A stretch of DNA of 64,000 nucleotides from the NCBI RefSeq assembly GCF_026210795.1, contig NC_089429.1, positions 6,605,001-6,669,000 of the forward strand. Reading direction: 5' to 3'. Below, piece after piece: positions 1-11,828 of the stretch. Position numbers and translations under genes: made by a program. The stretch is from Rhizophagus irregularis. Lineage: Eukaryota; Glomeromycota; Glomeromycetes; Glomerales; Glomeraceae. Position 1 is the first letter of the stretch; every line of letters begins with the position of its first letter. The notes under the pieces are model-generated. The model searched no databases. It was given only the letters and a program-made list of their open reading frames with translations, and was not told the origin of the DNA.

Positions 1-619
1 GAATCATAAGGGTCTACTAGTTGATAGTTATGAAATTTCATCTGAAGTAGGGACATGTAGTGTTTTGAATGTGTAATTAGACTTATCTTATACTAATAAA
101 TTTGATGTAAATTATCTTTTTGACCAGTGATAATATAAATTATTATGCTATCATAATTGTTTTAACTTCATCTACTTTAATAAATGTAAACTTTTCAAGC
201 ATATGAACAATATCATTTTCACTAAATGATTGGCATTACTATGCACTTTTATCCTGCATGTATTGTAAAATACCTTCCATTGAGACTTTCTTAATGTTAT
301 AGCCTATTTTGAAAAACTATATTATTATATTATGTACCATACTTTCATAACTACTAAATAACTAATCTCTTTCCATTTATACAATGTTTGTTGGTTTCAT
401 TAAAATGTCAGAGATTAGTGATAAACTCTGGATCCTTTAAATCAAATGCAAGTTGAATTCATTTGCAGTTGAATCCCCTGTAAATTCCTTGTATATTTGA
501 CGAACTCTAGACTTTGGTTATAATTAAATGGATAAGCAAAAGAACACTAAAATGTAGAATGTTGCATTTTTTAAAGATAAGCCATTTTTTGTGAATTATT
601 TATGTTATAATGATGTTGT
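1..619. other. AT-rich spacer
   Basis: No open frame or family signature that I can support. A short GC-richer patch near 460-520 gives coding-like reading on the minus strand, but I could not assign it to any family. Confidence 0.5.
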
Positions 620-800
620 TCCAAGTGTATGTAAATGATGATGCTGTTATTCCATGCAGGAGTGATAATGGTTATTCTGGATAGAAATGATAATTGGTGT
701 CATTTGGCAATTCCACTGTTATGGGAAAATCCATTTTCAATTCCTACCAGAAATTTTAATTTTCATTGAAGTTTATTTGTATAATTTGAATATTATTATT
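620..800 (+). pseudogene. F-box N-terminal fragment
   Basis: A broken reading on the plus strand gives the hallmark end of the F-box of this fungal family: NWCHLAIPLLWENPFSIP, the same pattern as VNRLWCQVTVGILWRD in the intact gene at 28786. Just upstream, a second frame reads NDDAV, which fits the loop before the F-box helices. Frames must be changed at least twice within 180 bases, and a stop follows shortly after the motif, with a further shift giving FIEVYLYNLN. It is therefore a relic of an F-box/LRR gene cut off after its first ~60 residues. No LRR part is visible downstream; the sequence turns into AT-rich spacer. Confidence 0.6.
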
Positions 801-1149
801 CCAGGCATTAATTATTCTTTTCACAATGTTCACAATGATTTGTAGTTTTGGAAGACATAATTAAATTAATTAAATGAATTATATAATTAATAATAAAATA
901 AATGACATTTAAAAAATTGTCTTCAATAAATTTTAATTTTAATTCCAATTTAACAATTTGGGAATATTAGTTCTTTTCCTATTACATATCCAATATTTCT
1001 AGAATTTCTTACTTTTAAATTATTTAATATGGAGTAATTTTAACTCTTAGTAATGTGAATGCTAAATCCATAGTAAAATCTTGTATTATAAAATCATAAA
1101 TATCATAATTTTGATATTTAATGTGTTATTATAAAATCGTAAATATTAT
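801..1149. other. AT-rich spacer
   Basis: Highly AT-rich with short direct repeats (tattataaatcataaatat-type runs near 1080-1160). No gene seen. Confidence 0.5.
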
Positions 1150-1690
1150 AAATAATAATTATGATATTTAATGTGTTTTCTAAGCTTCTCAACAATCCAA
1201 AATCAGCTAACTTGATATTACCCTGATGGATTGATTCATTACTGGAATGCTAAATTATTATTATATAGAACAAAAATTATTATAAATCTGCCATATTTGA
1301 TAGATTTGGTATCTCTCTAGGCTTTCTTGACAATCCCAGATCAGCTACCCTGATGGATTAATATATTATTAGAGTGCTAAATTTTTATATGGAACAAAAA
1401 GTATTATAAATCTGAAATGGAAAGATAGTCTTCAGTTTGGCCATTTTTGACAGATTTGGGTATTTTGTTTCATATAGTTGAGTGCATTTGTTGCTATAAA
1501 ATATTAATATAAATTCAAACTATGAAAATTCAATATCTCCCTAAGCTTTCTCGACAATCCAAGATCAGCTATCCTGATGGATCAATATATTATTAGAGCT
1601 AAATTTTATATAAAATAAATATTATAAATCTGAAATGGCATGATAGTCTCTGGCCATATTTGATAGATTTGGCAGGTATTCCATTCCATT
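1150..1690 (-). pseudogene. three decayed protein-kinase catalytic-loop fragments
   Basis: On the minus strand three direct copies, each about 150-230 bases apart, read the stretch that joins the catalytic loop to the DFG motif of protein kinases. The best copy (about 1165-1240) reads IHQGNIKLADFGLLRSLE. The copies near 1300-1385 and 1540-1600 read NNILIHQ, then a one-base shift, then ADLGLSRK. The DFG is changed to DLG in two copies. In the family this segment binds Mg-ATP; here stops and frameshifts in each copy exclude a working enzyme. The same kinase family supplies the tandem array at 58900-60107. Only a short piece of the domain is present in each copy, so this is local amplification of a fragment. 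Confidence 0.65.
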
Positions 1691-3409
1691 TGCAATAAAA
1701 TATATAATACTCCATGATGAATGTTTTTCTGTAAATAATATACCCTCAATAGCATCAAAATAACATAAGTGTGTTTATTATTAAAGTTTCTTTTTTGTTA
1801 TCATTAAACATTAAGTTTATTCTTTTTATGGTTTTTTGCTTCTTAAAGATATTGTTAAATCTCAATAATATTGATGGTATTGGAAAATCTTGCACTCATT
1901 CTAACAATTTTGAACTTTTATCATGCCAGAAATCATATACTATATCCTTCGGCATAATAAGTCAGAGAATAGTTCTCCATATTTAATGATATATTAACCA
2001 ATGTTTTATTTGTTGTAATATATTAAAATGAAAAATAATAATTTAAGAATCATTGTTTTTTAAAAAAAATAAGGGTAATAGTAAGAAAAGGAAGGAGAAA
2101 GTGAATCAAACAATTTGTAAAAGGCAAAGCCCTGTATATATAGTAACAAGTAAAAAGACAAGCCACATAATAAAATTTGTCATGTAATAATAGGTTCAAT
2201 TTATTTGTCTCAGCCCCAAAAACAAAGTCTTTGTGAATCGTACAATTAAAAAATCACATGATCAAGAAATATTTATTTCTCATAATATGCCAAATGTAAA
2301 ATTTCAATTTACACTACTAATTAAATCAAGAAATTAACAAAAATGCATGGCTTCTACATATTAGTATTTCCGCCTAAAATAAAAATTAAATGTTATATTA
2401 ACTCTTGTAAGTCAGTAAATAATAAGTCAGATAAAGTTGAGGCTTATTTTAAAAACAAATTCATAGAGAATATTGAGAGTATGTAAAGTAAAAGATGAGT
2501 AAAAGATCTTTTTATAATTATTTTTATTGTAGGATTTATTATAAACCTTACCATGGCAAATTTTAGTAATTTACAAATTGTTATTTTGGTGTTTGTTTAT
2601 TAATTAATTAAATTTTATTATAATTAATCCTTTAACTTCTTTATCATTTATTGTTAACTAAATATATTCTAAAGATTGCATTTGGAAATCAATAGATTTA
2701 TAGTGATGGATCAGGTAAAAAAAATGAGTGAAAAAAATACAAGTTTTTTTATAATAAAATATTTCTGTTGGGGCATGAAAAATAAATTTAAATATAAAAA
2801 CAATGTTTACTTAAAATATAATTGTATTAAAAAAAATTTGATAATATATTAAACTCTTTTTTACCAAGAACCACAAATTTAAATTTCTTAATGATACCTA
2901 ACTTAATAATTATATTTTTCAGTTATTTTCATATTTCACAATATGATTTGATTATAATCACAAATTACCAAAAAAAAAAGTAGCATTTTTGGTATATGAT
3001 TTGCCCAACTTTTAAAAATGGAGTCTAACTCTTCTGGAAGTAATTTTGATTGTAGATCATACATGCTTACACCAAATAATAATACTTTCTAAATATTTAA
3101 AAGCTTAAAAAACTTTCAGCCAAATTTAGAAAAAATGAATTGAAAGTATTAAATTTGGATAGATTTAATAAATTAAAATCATGATCAATACTATCTTTAT
3201 CACCTAGATATAATTCTTTTTTTTTAATAAAATTTGTTTACTTAATTTATAAAATTTGTATTTTGGAAAAGCATCATATTTTAATTCTTCAAAACACAAA
3301 ATATTCTAAAAAGATATTTCAAGTTCTTGTAAAATTTGAATCTAATAATTAGTGGCAATAAAATAATACTGCAAAGTTTATTTATTAATGCAGAAAGTAG
3401 ATTTTTTAG
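1691..3409. other. AT-rich spacer
   Basis: No gene recognised. Several short open frames exist but have the composition of noncoding AT-rich DNA. Confidence 0.5.
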
Positions 3410-3545
3410 TATTCAGACTTTATGCCAAAGTTTATCTCTCTGAAATTCATTTTGCTGAAGCAATTTCGCCAAAGAATATTTCACTGAAATGCCATTTTGC
3501 TGAAATACCATTTTTCTAAATGGACATTTCCCTGAAGATATGGAA
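3410..3545. repeat. short degenerate tandem repeat (GCCATTTTGCTGAAAT-like)
   Basis: Units of about 12-16 bases built on TTTTGCTGAAAT / GCCATTTTGCTGAAATACC recur through the stretch with many changes. It is a minisatellite-like block, noncoding. Confidence 0.5.
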
Positions 3546-3920
3546 TTTAGTAATTTTCCTTTTATTTTTTAGAAGACAAATGGATTATTTAATTAAATTT
3601 ATTCGGTCTTACAGTAAGTTCAAAAAAAGATAACAAATTCTTTATACTCACCTAATTCCAAGACAGGAAATTGAGGTATAACAAGCCAAATGATTATATT
3701 TCCTACTATCCTTTAATTCTCAATGAAAAGGTGATTTATAGCATGCATGAATACAAAGTAAATCTGTCTCTTTTCAAATATTCAAACATCTCATTTAAGC
3801 AATTAAAAATAAAGAATATAATAAAGAAAGGTTAAAGAATAAAATTTACAGCTGTATTACAAACATGAAAATGCTGTTGATCAAAACGTAATAATGATAT
3901 AATAAGTGGCTCATGTGGCT

Positions 3921-5705
3921 GTAACTTACATGTTTTCGAAATTATTGACAAAATCCGATTTGTGAGGTTGTCATGTGATTTTTGTATTTCAAAAAGTGAA
4001 TCACTTTTTTATACGAATTTTTAAAAAATGGCATTTTCCTGCATTTTTCTGCATTTTTCTGCATTTTTCTGCATTTTTACTACATTTTTGGGGTTTTTTA
4101 AAAGTGAATCACTGTTCTAGATGAATTTTAATAATTTTATATTAGATTTATTTTGCGAATCATTAAACCCAATGCATAACATTATTTTATTGAAAGTTTC
4201 AATACATACTTTATATTGGAAAATTGGCTTTTGCTGCATTTTACTGCATTTTTTTGCATTTTTACTATACTTTTAAAAGTGAATCACATTTCTAGATGAA
4301 TTTTTAATAATTTTGTATTAGATTTTTTTGCGAATCATAAAACCCAATGTATAAAATTATTCCATTGAAAGTTTTAATACATATTTTATATTAGAAAATT
4401 GGATTTTTCTGGATTTTTCTGGATTTTTTTGCATTTTTACCATGTTTTTAAAAGTGAATCACATTTCTAGATGAATTTTTAATAATTTTGTATCAGATTT
4501 TTTTTGTGAATCATAAAAGCAAATGTCTAAAAATATTCTACCAAAAGTTTTAGCATACACTTTATAATAAAAAATATTTTTTCTGCATTTTTTTTTGTGT
4601 TAAGAAACATATAGTAGTATATAGATATATAAACTATGTGAATCACTTTTTGATATGAATTTATAATATTTTTGTACCAAATTTTTTATAAATAATGAAA
4701 TCCAATGTTAAACAATATTCCATGAAGACATATTTTATTCATATCGAGATAATTTTTTCTTTACATTTTGCTACCTTAATTATATAATTAAAAGATAGAT
4801 TTTTTTATATAAATAATTGTTGAAACTGTTTGTAAAAAATTTTTTAACATTGAATTTCATGATTCATAAAAATCTGGTACAAAAATATTATAAATTCATG
4901 CCAAAAAGTGATTCACATAGTCATATATCTATATACTATATGTTTCTTAAAACAAAAAAAAATGTAGAAAAAAATGTTTTTTATTATAAAGCATATGCTA
5001 AAACTTTTGGTAGAATATTTTTAGACATTTTTTTTTATGATTCACAAAAAAAATCTGATATAAAATTATTAAAAATTCATCTAGAAATGTGATTCACTTT
5101 TAAAAATGTGGTAAAAATGCAAAAAAAATCAGAAAAATCCAGAAAAATCCAATTTTCCAATATAAAATATGTATTAAAACTTTCAATGGAATAATGATAT
5201 ACATTGGGTTTTATGATTCGCAAAAAAGATCTAATACAAAATTATTAAAAATTCATCTAGAAATGGGATTCACTTTTAAAAGCATAGTAAAAATGCAAAA
5301 AAATGCAGTAAATGCAGCAAAAGCCAATTTTCCAATATAAAGTATGTATTGAAACTTTCAATGGAATATTGTTATACATTGAGTTTCATGATTCACAAAA
5401 AAAGTCTGATACAAAATTATTAAAAATTTATCTAGAAATGTGATTTACTTTAAAAAACATAGTAAAAATGCAAAAAAATGCAGTAAAATGCAAAAAAGGC
5501 CAATTTTCCTATATAAAGTATGTATTGAAACTTTCAGTGGAATAGTGTTATACATTGAATTATATGAATCACAAAATAAATCTGGTATAAAAATATTAAA
5601 AATTCGTATAAAAAAGTGATTCACTTTTTGCAATACAAAAATCACATGATGACCTCACAAATCAGATTTTGTCAATAATGTCGAAAATGGCAATAATTAC
5701 TTTAC
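3921..5705. mobile_element. 1.8 kb foldback element with ~180 bp subrepeats in both arms
   Basis: The two halves are inverted copies of each other. The left end, from GTAACTTACATGTTTTCG through TTATTGACAAAATC, matches the complement of 5640-5705, and the match runs inward to an unpaired centre around 4725-4830. Each arm is itself a tandem array. In the left arm the anchor AAAGTGAATCAC recurs at about 3992, 4099, 4274, 4453 and 4635. In the right arm its complement GTGATTCAC recurs at about 4909, 5090, 5270, 5441 and 5611. Units carry runs of GCATTTTTCT. Foldback transposons typically have long inverted ends made of tandem subrepeats and little or no coding centre, which fits. No transposase frame is present and I found no clear target duplication. 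Short open frames inside it follow the repeat and are not genes. Confidence 0.75.
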
Positions 5706-6280
5706 ATCTTTTACATGTGAAAATTTTTTTAGTATAAACACTAGACACAACCTGTCACATTGTGGTAGGGATGATACGAGTTCAAGAAAATCTGTCTAAA
5801 GACCATTCATATTCTGCTAATAGGTCAAGTAAAAGAGTAATAATAATCAGTACTTATATTTTATTTGCCATGCAGTATGAATAGGTCTAATTTTTTGATT
5901 ATTATTATAGGTGTAATTTCATTTCCAACTCCTGCACTCCAGCCAATCTACTTCACTAGTTACTTCAACTAGAGATTGGAGTTGATTAAGTTGGTTAACT
6001 GATTAAGGTATCTCAAAAATCAGTTAATCAAATAATTTAACCAAATAATTTAATCATTGATTAATTAATCAATTAATTAAATTAGTTAAAAATGCAAAAA
6101 TAGATATTTCTTTTTTTAAGAGATTACATTAAATTTTCCTGAATTTAATTTGATGATCACAAAATCATCAAATTTTACCCAAATTTTTGAATAATTTTCA
6201 ATAATAAATGATTGGCCTTGTCATTATCCTAATTTGAGCAAAATTTTTTTACTTTAATGTTTTTTATATATATTATATAT
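5706..6280. other. AT-rich spacer with TTAATCA-type repeat patch
   Basis: Between about 5965 and 6085 the motif TTAATCAA and its complement TTGATTAA recur in both orientations (for example GGTTAACTGATTAAG against CAGTTAATC), which would fold. The rest is featureless. Confidence 0.4.
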
Positions 6281-6282
6281 TA

Positions 6283-6468
6283 CAGTTTACCCTTAGTTCC
6301 TATAGTTGAATTTTTATATAATGAATCACGTGACATTTAGCCAATAAAATATGTCAATTTTCCCTTGCTATAATGAAGTAACCAATCAAATTCTTCAAAT
6401 TCTTCGTTAACTTGCTATAATGAATTTGAGGTGCAGAACGGTTTCTTTGCTATATCAAAGGTAGACTG
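6283..6468. mobile_element. mariner-type MITE (186 bp, TA target duplication)
   Basis: Ends are CAGTTTACCCTT and, inverted, CAGTCTACCTTT. Both sides are flanked by TA (6281-6282 and 6469-6470). TA duplication with CAGT...ACTG ends is typical of Tc1/mariner/pogo nonautonomous elements. The interior repeats the end motif (CCCTTGCTATAATGAA) and has no coding capacity. Confidence 0.7.
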
Positions 6469-6514
6469 TATATATTTTATATATATATTACAATGTATAT
6501 ATAGTATAATATAT

Positions 6515-6720
6515 ATATTCTGAATGTCAGAAACGGTCAAGATTTAGAACATTTCCTATACATTTTCTGGACAGTAAAAATGTCCAGAATTTGCAAAATT
6601 GTCCGAATATTTTCCATATTCTGGACATTTATTTTTTATAGGACTATATATATCTGGAATTTGTCCAGAAATCGGATATGTCAAGAATTTTCCATGAAAA
6701 ATGATTAGCAGATGCTGATG
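6515..6720. repeat. TGTCCAGAATTTG-rich repeat block, left part
   Basis: The motif TGTCCAGAATTTG and its complement TCTGGACA recur in opposite orientations, giving potential hairpins. The same motif family returns at 7490-7765, on the far side of the GACCG-rich element, suggesting one block split by a later insertion. Confidence 0.5.
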
Positions 6721-6779
6721 ATCATCACTATATCCACTTTAACTTAAATTATATCACAGATTTATAGTATTATTGCCTT

Positions 6780-7395
6780 CTCTTTTGACTGACCGACCGC
6801 TCTGACTGACTGCTGACTTTTTGACTGACCACCTGACTGACTGTTTGACTGACCATTTGACTGACCATTTGACTGATAATGTTTTCACAACGTTTTTATT
6901 AAGGCAATTAAAAAAACATGCAATAACTTTTTTTTAATAAAAACATAATTAAAAAAATGTTGCAAAAACATTTTTTTTAATTAAATTACTAATAAAAAAT
7001 GTTTTCACAACGTTTTTTGTTAAAATAATTAAAAAAAGTTGCATAAATGTTTTTTTAATTAAATTACTAATAAAAAATGTTTTTGCAATGTTTTTGTTAA
7101 AATAATTAAAAATGTTTGTGAATAATATTTTTTTATTAAATTATTAATAAAAGACGTTTTCACAACATTTTCTATTAAAATAATTAAAAATTCGTACATT
7201 TTTTTAATTGCCTTAATAAAAATGTTGAGAAAACGTTATCGGTCAAACAGTTGGTCAAATGGTAAGTCAGAAGTCTTGTTCAACTGATATCGGTCATGGT
7301 CATGACCGGCCATAATCGGTTAATAACCATGACCATTGCCATTCCCAAAGGTTCTTGACCGGTTATGACCAACTGATGACTGATCATAACCGATC
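6780..7395. mobile_element. degenerate copy of the GACCG-rich hAT-type MITE
   Basis: It carries the same building blocks as the intact copy at 18260-18696: GACTGACC arrays at one side, AAAACGTT/AACGTTTT blocks with TTGCCTTAATAAAAA in the middle, and GGTCATGACCGG arrays at the other. The end motif GACCATTGCCATTCCC (7331-7346) is internal, with more GACCGG sequence after it, so the copy is rearranged. The left terminus is lost. Confidence 0.6.
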
Positions 7396-7489
7396 TGCAA
7401 TTTTAATCAATATGACAAAAAATGTTTAGAATGTCAATTTTTTGCTTTTTACATTTTTTTATAAAATTAATTTATCCTTTTTTAGAAAC

Positions 7490-7765
7490 CAACATCCTGA
7501 ATTTGTCCAGAATTTAGTTATGTCCAGAAATTGTCCAGTTCAAATTGTCTGAATTTTGTTATGTCCAGAATTTGTCCAAGTTTGTCTGTCCTAAAATTGT
7601 TCTGAATTATAATACTGGGCATATTCTGGACAGAAACTGGACATTACAAAATTTGAAAATTAAATTGTATCAAACAACCGGACAATTTCCAGACATATCA
7701 AATATTTTCTGGACTATTTCCGGACATTACATAGACAATTTCTGGACATTTATTTTTCTATCAAT
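7490..7765. repeat. TGTCCAGA / TCTGGACA inverted repeat block
   Basis: The left half is dominated by GTCCAGAATTTG and the right half by the complement TTCTGGACATT, so the block can fold on itself. The overlapping short open frame follows the repeat and is not a gene. Confidence 0.55.
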
Positions 7766-7770
7766 TTTTA

Positions 7771-8330
7771 AAATAATTTGGATCAATAAAAAAAAATAAA
7801 TAAAATCAAAATAAAATCAAATGTTAATTGCTAAATTACATTAAATAGATTAATAAATAAGTATGTTTATTTAACTTCCCATAAATATATAATGTATTAA
7901 TAATTAAAAGAGCTAAATCATTTAATTTTCTAAAATAATTTGAATCAATAAAAAAAATAAATAAAATCAAAATAAAGTCAATGTTAATTGCTAAATTAGT
8001 ACATTAAATAGATTAATAAATAAGTATATTTATTTAATTTCTATAAATATGTAATGTATTAAAAATTGAAGGATTTAAATTTCTAACAATTTCTAGATCT
8101 AATAAAAAAAGTAAATAAAAAACAAAAAAATTAATGTTTTATTTAATAGAATAATTTTCAGATAATAATTTAAAGTTCTAATTTTCTGGCATTTTTGAAA
8201 TAATTTATATTTAATAGTAAAAAATAAAAACAAAAATCATTTTTTAAATGTTAAATTGCAATTGCATTAAACAAACATGTTCATAAATATATAATTTATT
8301 AAATAATTAACTTACATTAAATAAACTTTA
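7771..8330. repeat. tandem duplication, ~160 bp unit
   Basis: Two close copies (about 7771-7930 and 7931-8085) share AATAATTTGRATCAATAAAA, TTAATTGCTAAATTA and ATTAAATAGATTAATAAATA in the same order. A third, strongly decayed copy runs to about 8330. Noncoding. Confidence 0.65.
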
Positions 8331-8739
8331 TGCAATTAAAATAAATTATAATAATTGGTAAAATATATTGGAGAAAATTTGTAAGTTTATTTATACATTT
8401 TCTTTATTAATTTATAATATAATTATACTGTATATGTTATGTTAAAGTAAACTTCCATAAATATGTGATGCATTAAAATAATAAATTATAGTAATTATAT
8501 CAATTATAAATTTTTATATATTTTTCTTTACAAAATTTTCATATAATATTTATAAAACATGATGTTCATATACTTTCATATATCAAATAAATTATAAAAA
8601 TAATATAAATATCTTTTTATATGTCTGATTTTTATTGGATATTAAATACAATAAAAAAAATTTTTTTTGGTTAAATATACCAAAGCGCTAAAAGTTAAAT
8701 TGCATTAACTTGCCATCAAGTAATTATTATATAAAGATA

Positions 8740-8962
8740 ATACACAGCTTGTTGGATTGTATTAAGATGTATTAAATGGTAGAAGTTTTATACCTTTAGG
8801 ATTAATAAATAATAAGATATTAACATTTTTTTGAAAAGATTTTTTTTGTATTCTTAAATATTTCCCAAATGCCAATAACTTCCCATATATTGATGATAGA
8901 AAGTAGAAACCACCATTTAACAATTTAACATATCTTGATGAGACAAAGCTAACAAGTTGTAA
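8740..8962. repeat. imperfect inverted repeat (~45 bp arms)
   Basis: ACAGCTTGTTGGATTGTATT at about 8741 pairs imperfectly with the complement of the segment ending in GCTAACAAGTTGT near 8962. Both arms also share a TTAAATGGT block. Possibly an old MITE; no target duplication was recognised. Confidence 0.4.
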
Positions 8963-9039
8963 TTATTTTTTCTATGATCACTGGATTATGATAAATTAAT
9001 GCAATTTATAATATTTACATTTATAATGCTGACCAAGTT

Positions 9040-9210
9040 TACAAAAACGGACATAAATGTCCGTTTTATAATTCTGGTCAAATTTGCAAACCGGACATTT
9101 ATGTCCGTTTTTATAATTCCGGCCAAATTTGAAAACTGGACATTTATGTCCATTTTATAATTCCGGCCAAATTTATGTCCGTTTTTATAATTCTGGTCAA
9201 ATTTGCAAAC
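9040..9210. repeat. ~45 bp tandem repeat with ATGTCCGTTTTTATAATTC
   Basis: Four units share CGGACATTTATGTCCGTTTT, itself a palindrome around GGACATTTATGTCC, followed by ATAATTCCGGCCAAATTTG. The array abuts the dispersed repeat that starts at about 9207. A short related piece (GGCCAGAATTA, twice) lies near 32050-32100. Confidence 0.65.
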
Positions 9211-9530
9211 CGGTCGATCAACGAATTTAGAAAAGATAAAAATAGAAAATTTCTTAATATTTTTTTTCTAAATAAACGTCAACTCAATAATTTTAAAATG
9301 AATAGTTTCAAGAAAATGTATTTTTGGGGGGTTTTTTGGGCAACCGCACTTCTTAATGCCTTCTCTTATTTCCTATTAATAAAAATTATTATATTTTATT
9401 TTGAAATTCATTTATATCTTTTTATCGAAGCATGATTCCAAAATTTGCAATTTATTATTTCCCATGGTATGCGGGATGTGCAGTAAGATTAAATTATATG
9501 CATATGGAATGAAATATTAGTGAAATTTTT
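9207..9530. repeat. dispersed repeat, copy 1 (second copy at 12676)
   Basis: It shares with 12676-12965, in the same order and orientation, CCGGTCGATCAACGAATTT, CGTCAACTCAATAATTTTAA, ATATCTTTTTATCGAAGCAT and TTCCAAAATTTGC. The copies differ in the middle by indels. No coding capacity is shared between them, so the short frames overlapping each copy are not genes. Confidence 0.6.
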
Positions 9531-9642
9531 TTTTTTTGTTATTAACAAGTAAACAAATAATACAAATTTATTAAAAAAAAACCAATATTCTTAGTGCATC
9601 TGCTAATTCAACAAACCTAGAACTATGATCTAGTGCTATTGT

Positions 9643-9831
9643 ATGGTGATTTGGTTGAGACAAGGACGGGAAACAGGGAACATTTTAAAAATTGATATAC
9701 GCTTTCCACTTAGTGAGTCTGAAGCCAAAAATAATCAACTGATTAGGGCAACATCGAATAAATGTACACGCTTAAGAAAGTTAACTATAAATGTTGACCC
9801 TACAAATTTGAAGAATTTTACACTATCATAG
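9643..9831 (+). pseudogene. possible LRR/F-box C-terminal fragment
   Basis: A 62-codon frame has amino-acid composition unlike its AT-rich surroundings and contains LRR-like pieces (ILKIDIRFPLS, TRLRKLTINVDPTNLKNFTL). This resembles the leucine-rich part of the F-box proteins at 28786 and 33816. No start context or F-box is present, and the stop follows directly. It could also be an unrelated exon. Confidence 0.3.
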
Positions 9832-10104
9832 TTCATATTTTTATTACCTTTTTTTTTGCTGTACATTAAAACTTGTAAAATTATTTTTTACAATTAACGA
9901 CATCACTTTCTTCACATGAATTCATCATTTAATTTCCATTCAATTTCTTTTGTGTAAGTTTTTATTTTCTAAACAACTTTTCAATGCGAAAATTATGATA
10001 ATTTTATTCTGATCACAGTTTAATATAGAAAAAAATAATTAATGCATTCTTTTAGATATATAAATATACAAATAGTATATTTATAATATTAACATAACAA
10101 AAAA

Positions 10105-10215
10105 AAAATTATTTATAGGACCTTCGAGAAAGTTAATAGATAATGTTTCTGCCAATTTGGAAGCCTCATCTTCATTAATTTGTGATTTAATAAGAATTTG
10201 CACAGAATTATAGCA
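10105..10215 (-). pseudogene. short coding-like fragment, family unknown
   Basis: The minus strand reads a hydrophilic, helix-prone stretch (SQINEDEASKLAETLSINF) with no stop for about 35 codons. I cannot name a family. It may be a lost exon of the neighbouring gene or a relic. Confidence 0.2.
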
Positions 10216-10483
10216 TCAATAAGAATCATGCACTTGCACTTCCTACTATGAAAATTATCGACCTGTGGTTTAAACATTTGATTTAAAATCTTCTATATTT
10301 CTTTGAATTTATAAACCTTTACTTTTAATTACTTTTTAAAAATTATAAAAATGATTCAATTCATTGGTTGATTAAAATAGTAAATAATTATTAGGACAAT
10401 ACATATATTGGGATCATATATAAATATAAAAATTTTAAGTCACTAATATACAATATTTACAAAAGTCTAATATTCAGTATTAA

Positions 10484-11828
10484 TTAATGGATAATGATTT
10501 CCATATTTGAAGATTCTTTTAATGTGTCATTAATTTTTTGATCATCATCTTTACTCTCATCATCATCTTTAATCTCATCATCATCTTTAATCTCATCATC
10601 CCCAAGGCTCTCATCATTCTCATCTTCATTTTTTAATACAGTGCTTGCACATTCGAAGAATGATAATTTTTTCATTGATACAACTATTATTTTATCATTA
10701 TCAATAATTTGGCTGTGAGTTTGATCGCTAGAGGATAAAGTAGAGGATATATGATCATCAGTATTTTGAATAGATTTCACGGTCTTTGTTGACGATCCAC
10801 CTTTACCCTCAATGGCATGAACAATTTCAGCATCGATGGTGATTACGTAAGATAGCAAAATGTATATTATGCATTTCACAGTCATCGATGGACCTTCTTC
10901 TAGAAGATAAAATATATCCAAAACAGCAAAAAGATGAAAGATGAAAGATATTATCAATCGTAAATAATTCCAGTACGTAACTGCTGTGAATAATGTTCTC
11001 TTGCTTCTAATATTTAAAGACAATTTAGAAGCATTTTTATTGGCATTTTTTAAAATAAGGATTAAACGTGTGGTCACATATATATCAATTAAAAAGTCCG
11101 TGACAATTCCTCCAATACTGTAAGGGGCAATATTAAGATAATCGTAATAACAAATAGATGTTTCACTTTCGGATACATATTCGGTAGTTATTTGTTGGAA
11201 AATTAGGTATGGGATCTATAAAAATAATTATTGATATCGATACTCAGTTATTATTTGTTTTTAATTTGTTTTTAAAAGGAGAAAGTATCAATATTTTAGC
11301 AGAAAATGTACCGTAAATGCAGTTCTAATTACAAATAATAAAATGCATATCCGTTTATCCCAGTCTTTACTTTTCATATCTATTTGCCTTATCCTCCATA
11401 ATAAGAAAGCTGTTAATGATAATCTTGATATGATGTTTCCGATATACGTAATGTATAAAGAGGCAGCGCATTGAAGGATTGTAGGGACTTTCGGAGTCAT
11501 ATAAATGCCAACAGCCCCAGAATTGCGCACAATTTGACCAAAATTGAAAACAATTTTAAGAATACTTGAAGCGTGTGTTTTACGTATTTTATATGAAATT
11601 ATCGAAACGATCATGTTGTGAATGCATATCTATAAAAAGGGATAAAAGTAGTAATCATTGATTAACATTTAACACCAGAGAGTTCTTCTACTTTAGACTC
11701 AAGATTGTTTTTTAGAACTTCTCTGCTTACTTTTTAATCAAAATTTTATTTTAAAATTATCTTACCATAATAGATGCTCCCAACAAAAAGCCAATATATG
11801 CTTGCGTCTGAATAAAATTGATTTCCAT
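10484..11828 (-). CDS. seven-transmembrane-like protein with acidic repeated tail (3 exons)
   Basis: Three exons join in phase: 11766-11828, 11312-11629 and 10484-11215, with GT-AG introns of 136 and 96 bases, giving 370 residues. The start ATG at 11828 opens MEINFIQTQAYIGFLLGA. Hydrophobic segments fall near residues 8-32, 45-62, 72-98, 115-135, 160-185, 210-235 and 245-265, consistent with about seven membrane spans. The last span ends in DAEIVHAIEGK. The cytoplasm-like tail (about 265-370) is hydrophilic and carries three copies of DDEIKD/DDESKD. The topology suggests a receptor-like plasma-membrane protein, but no family motif fixes a function. A paralogue with the same intron positions lies at 15155-16058, and a dead one at 51062-51375. 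This copy has no internal stop and looks functional. Confidence 0.75.

Noticed and set aside
4817-5645. Two open frames (91 and 66 codons) inside the foldback region
   Set aside because: They follow the ~180 bp repeat unit, on opposite strands, with no family signature.
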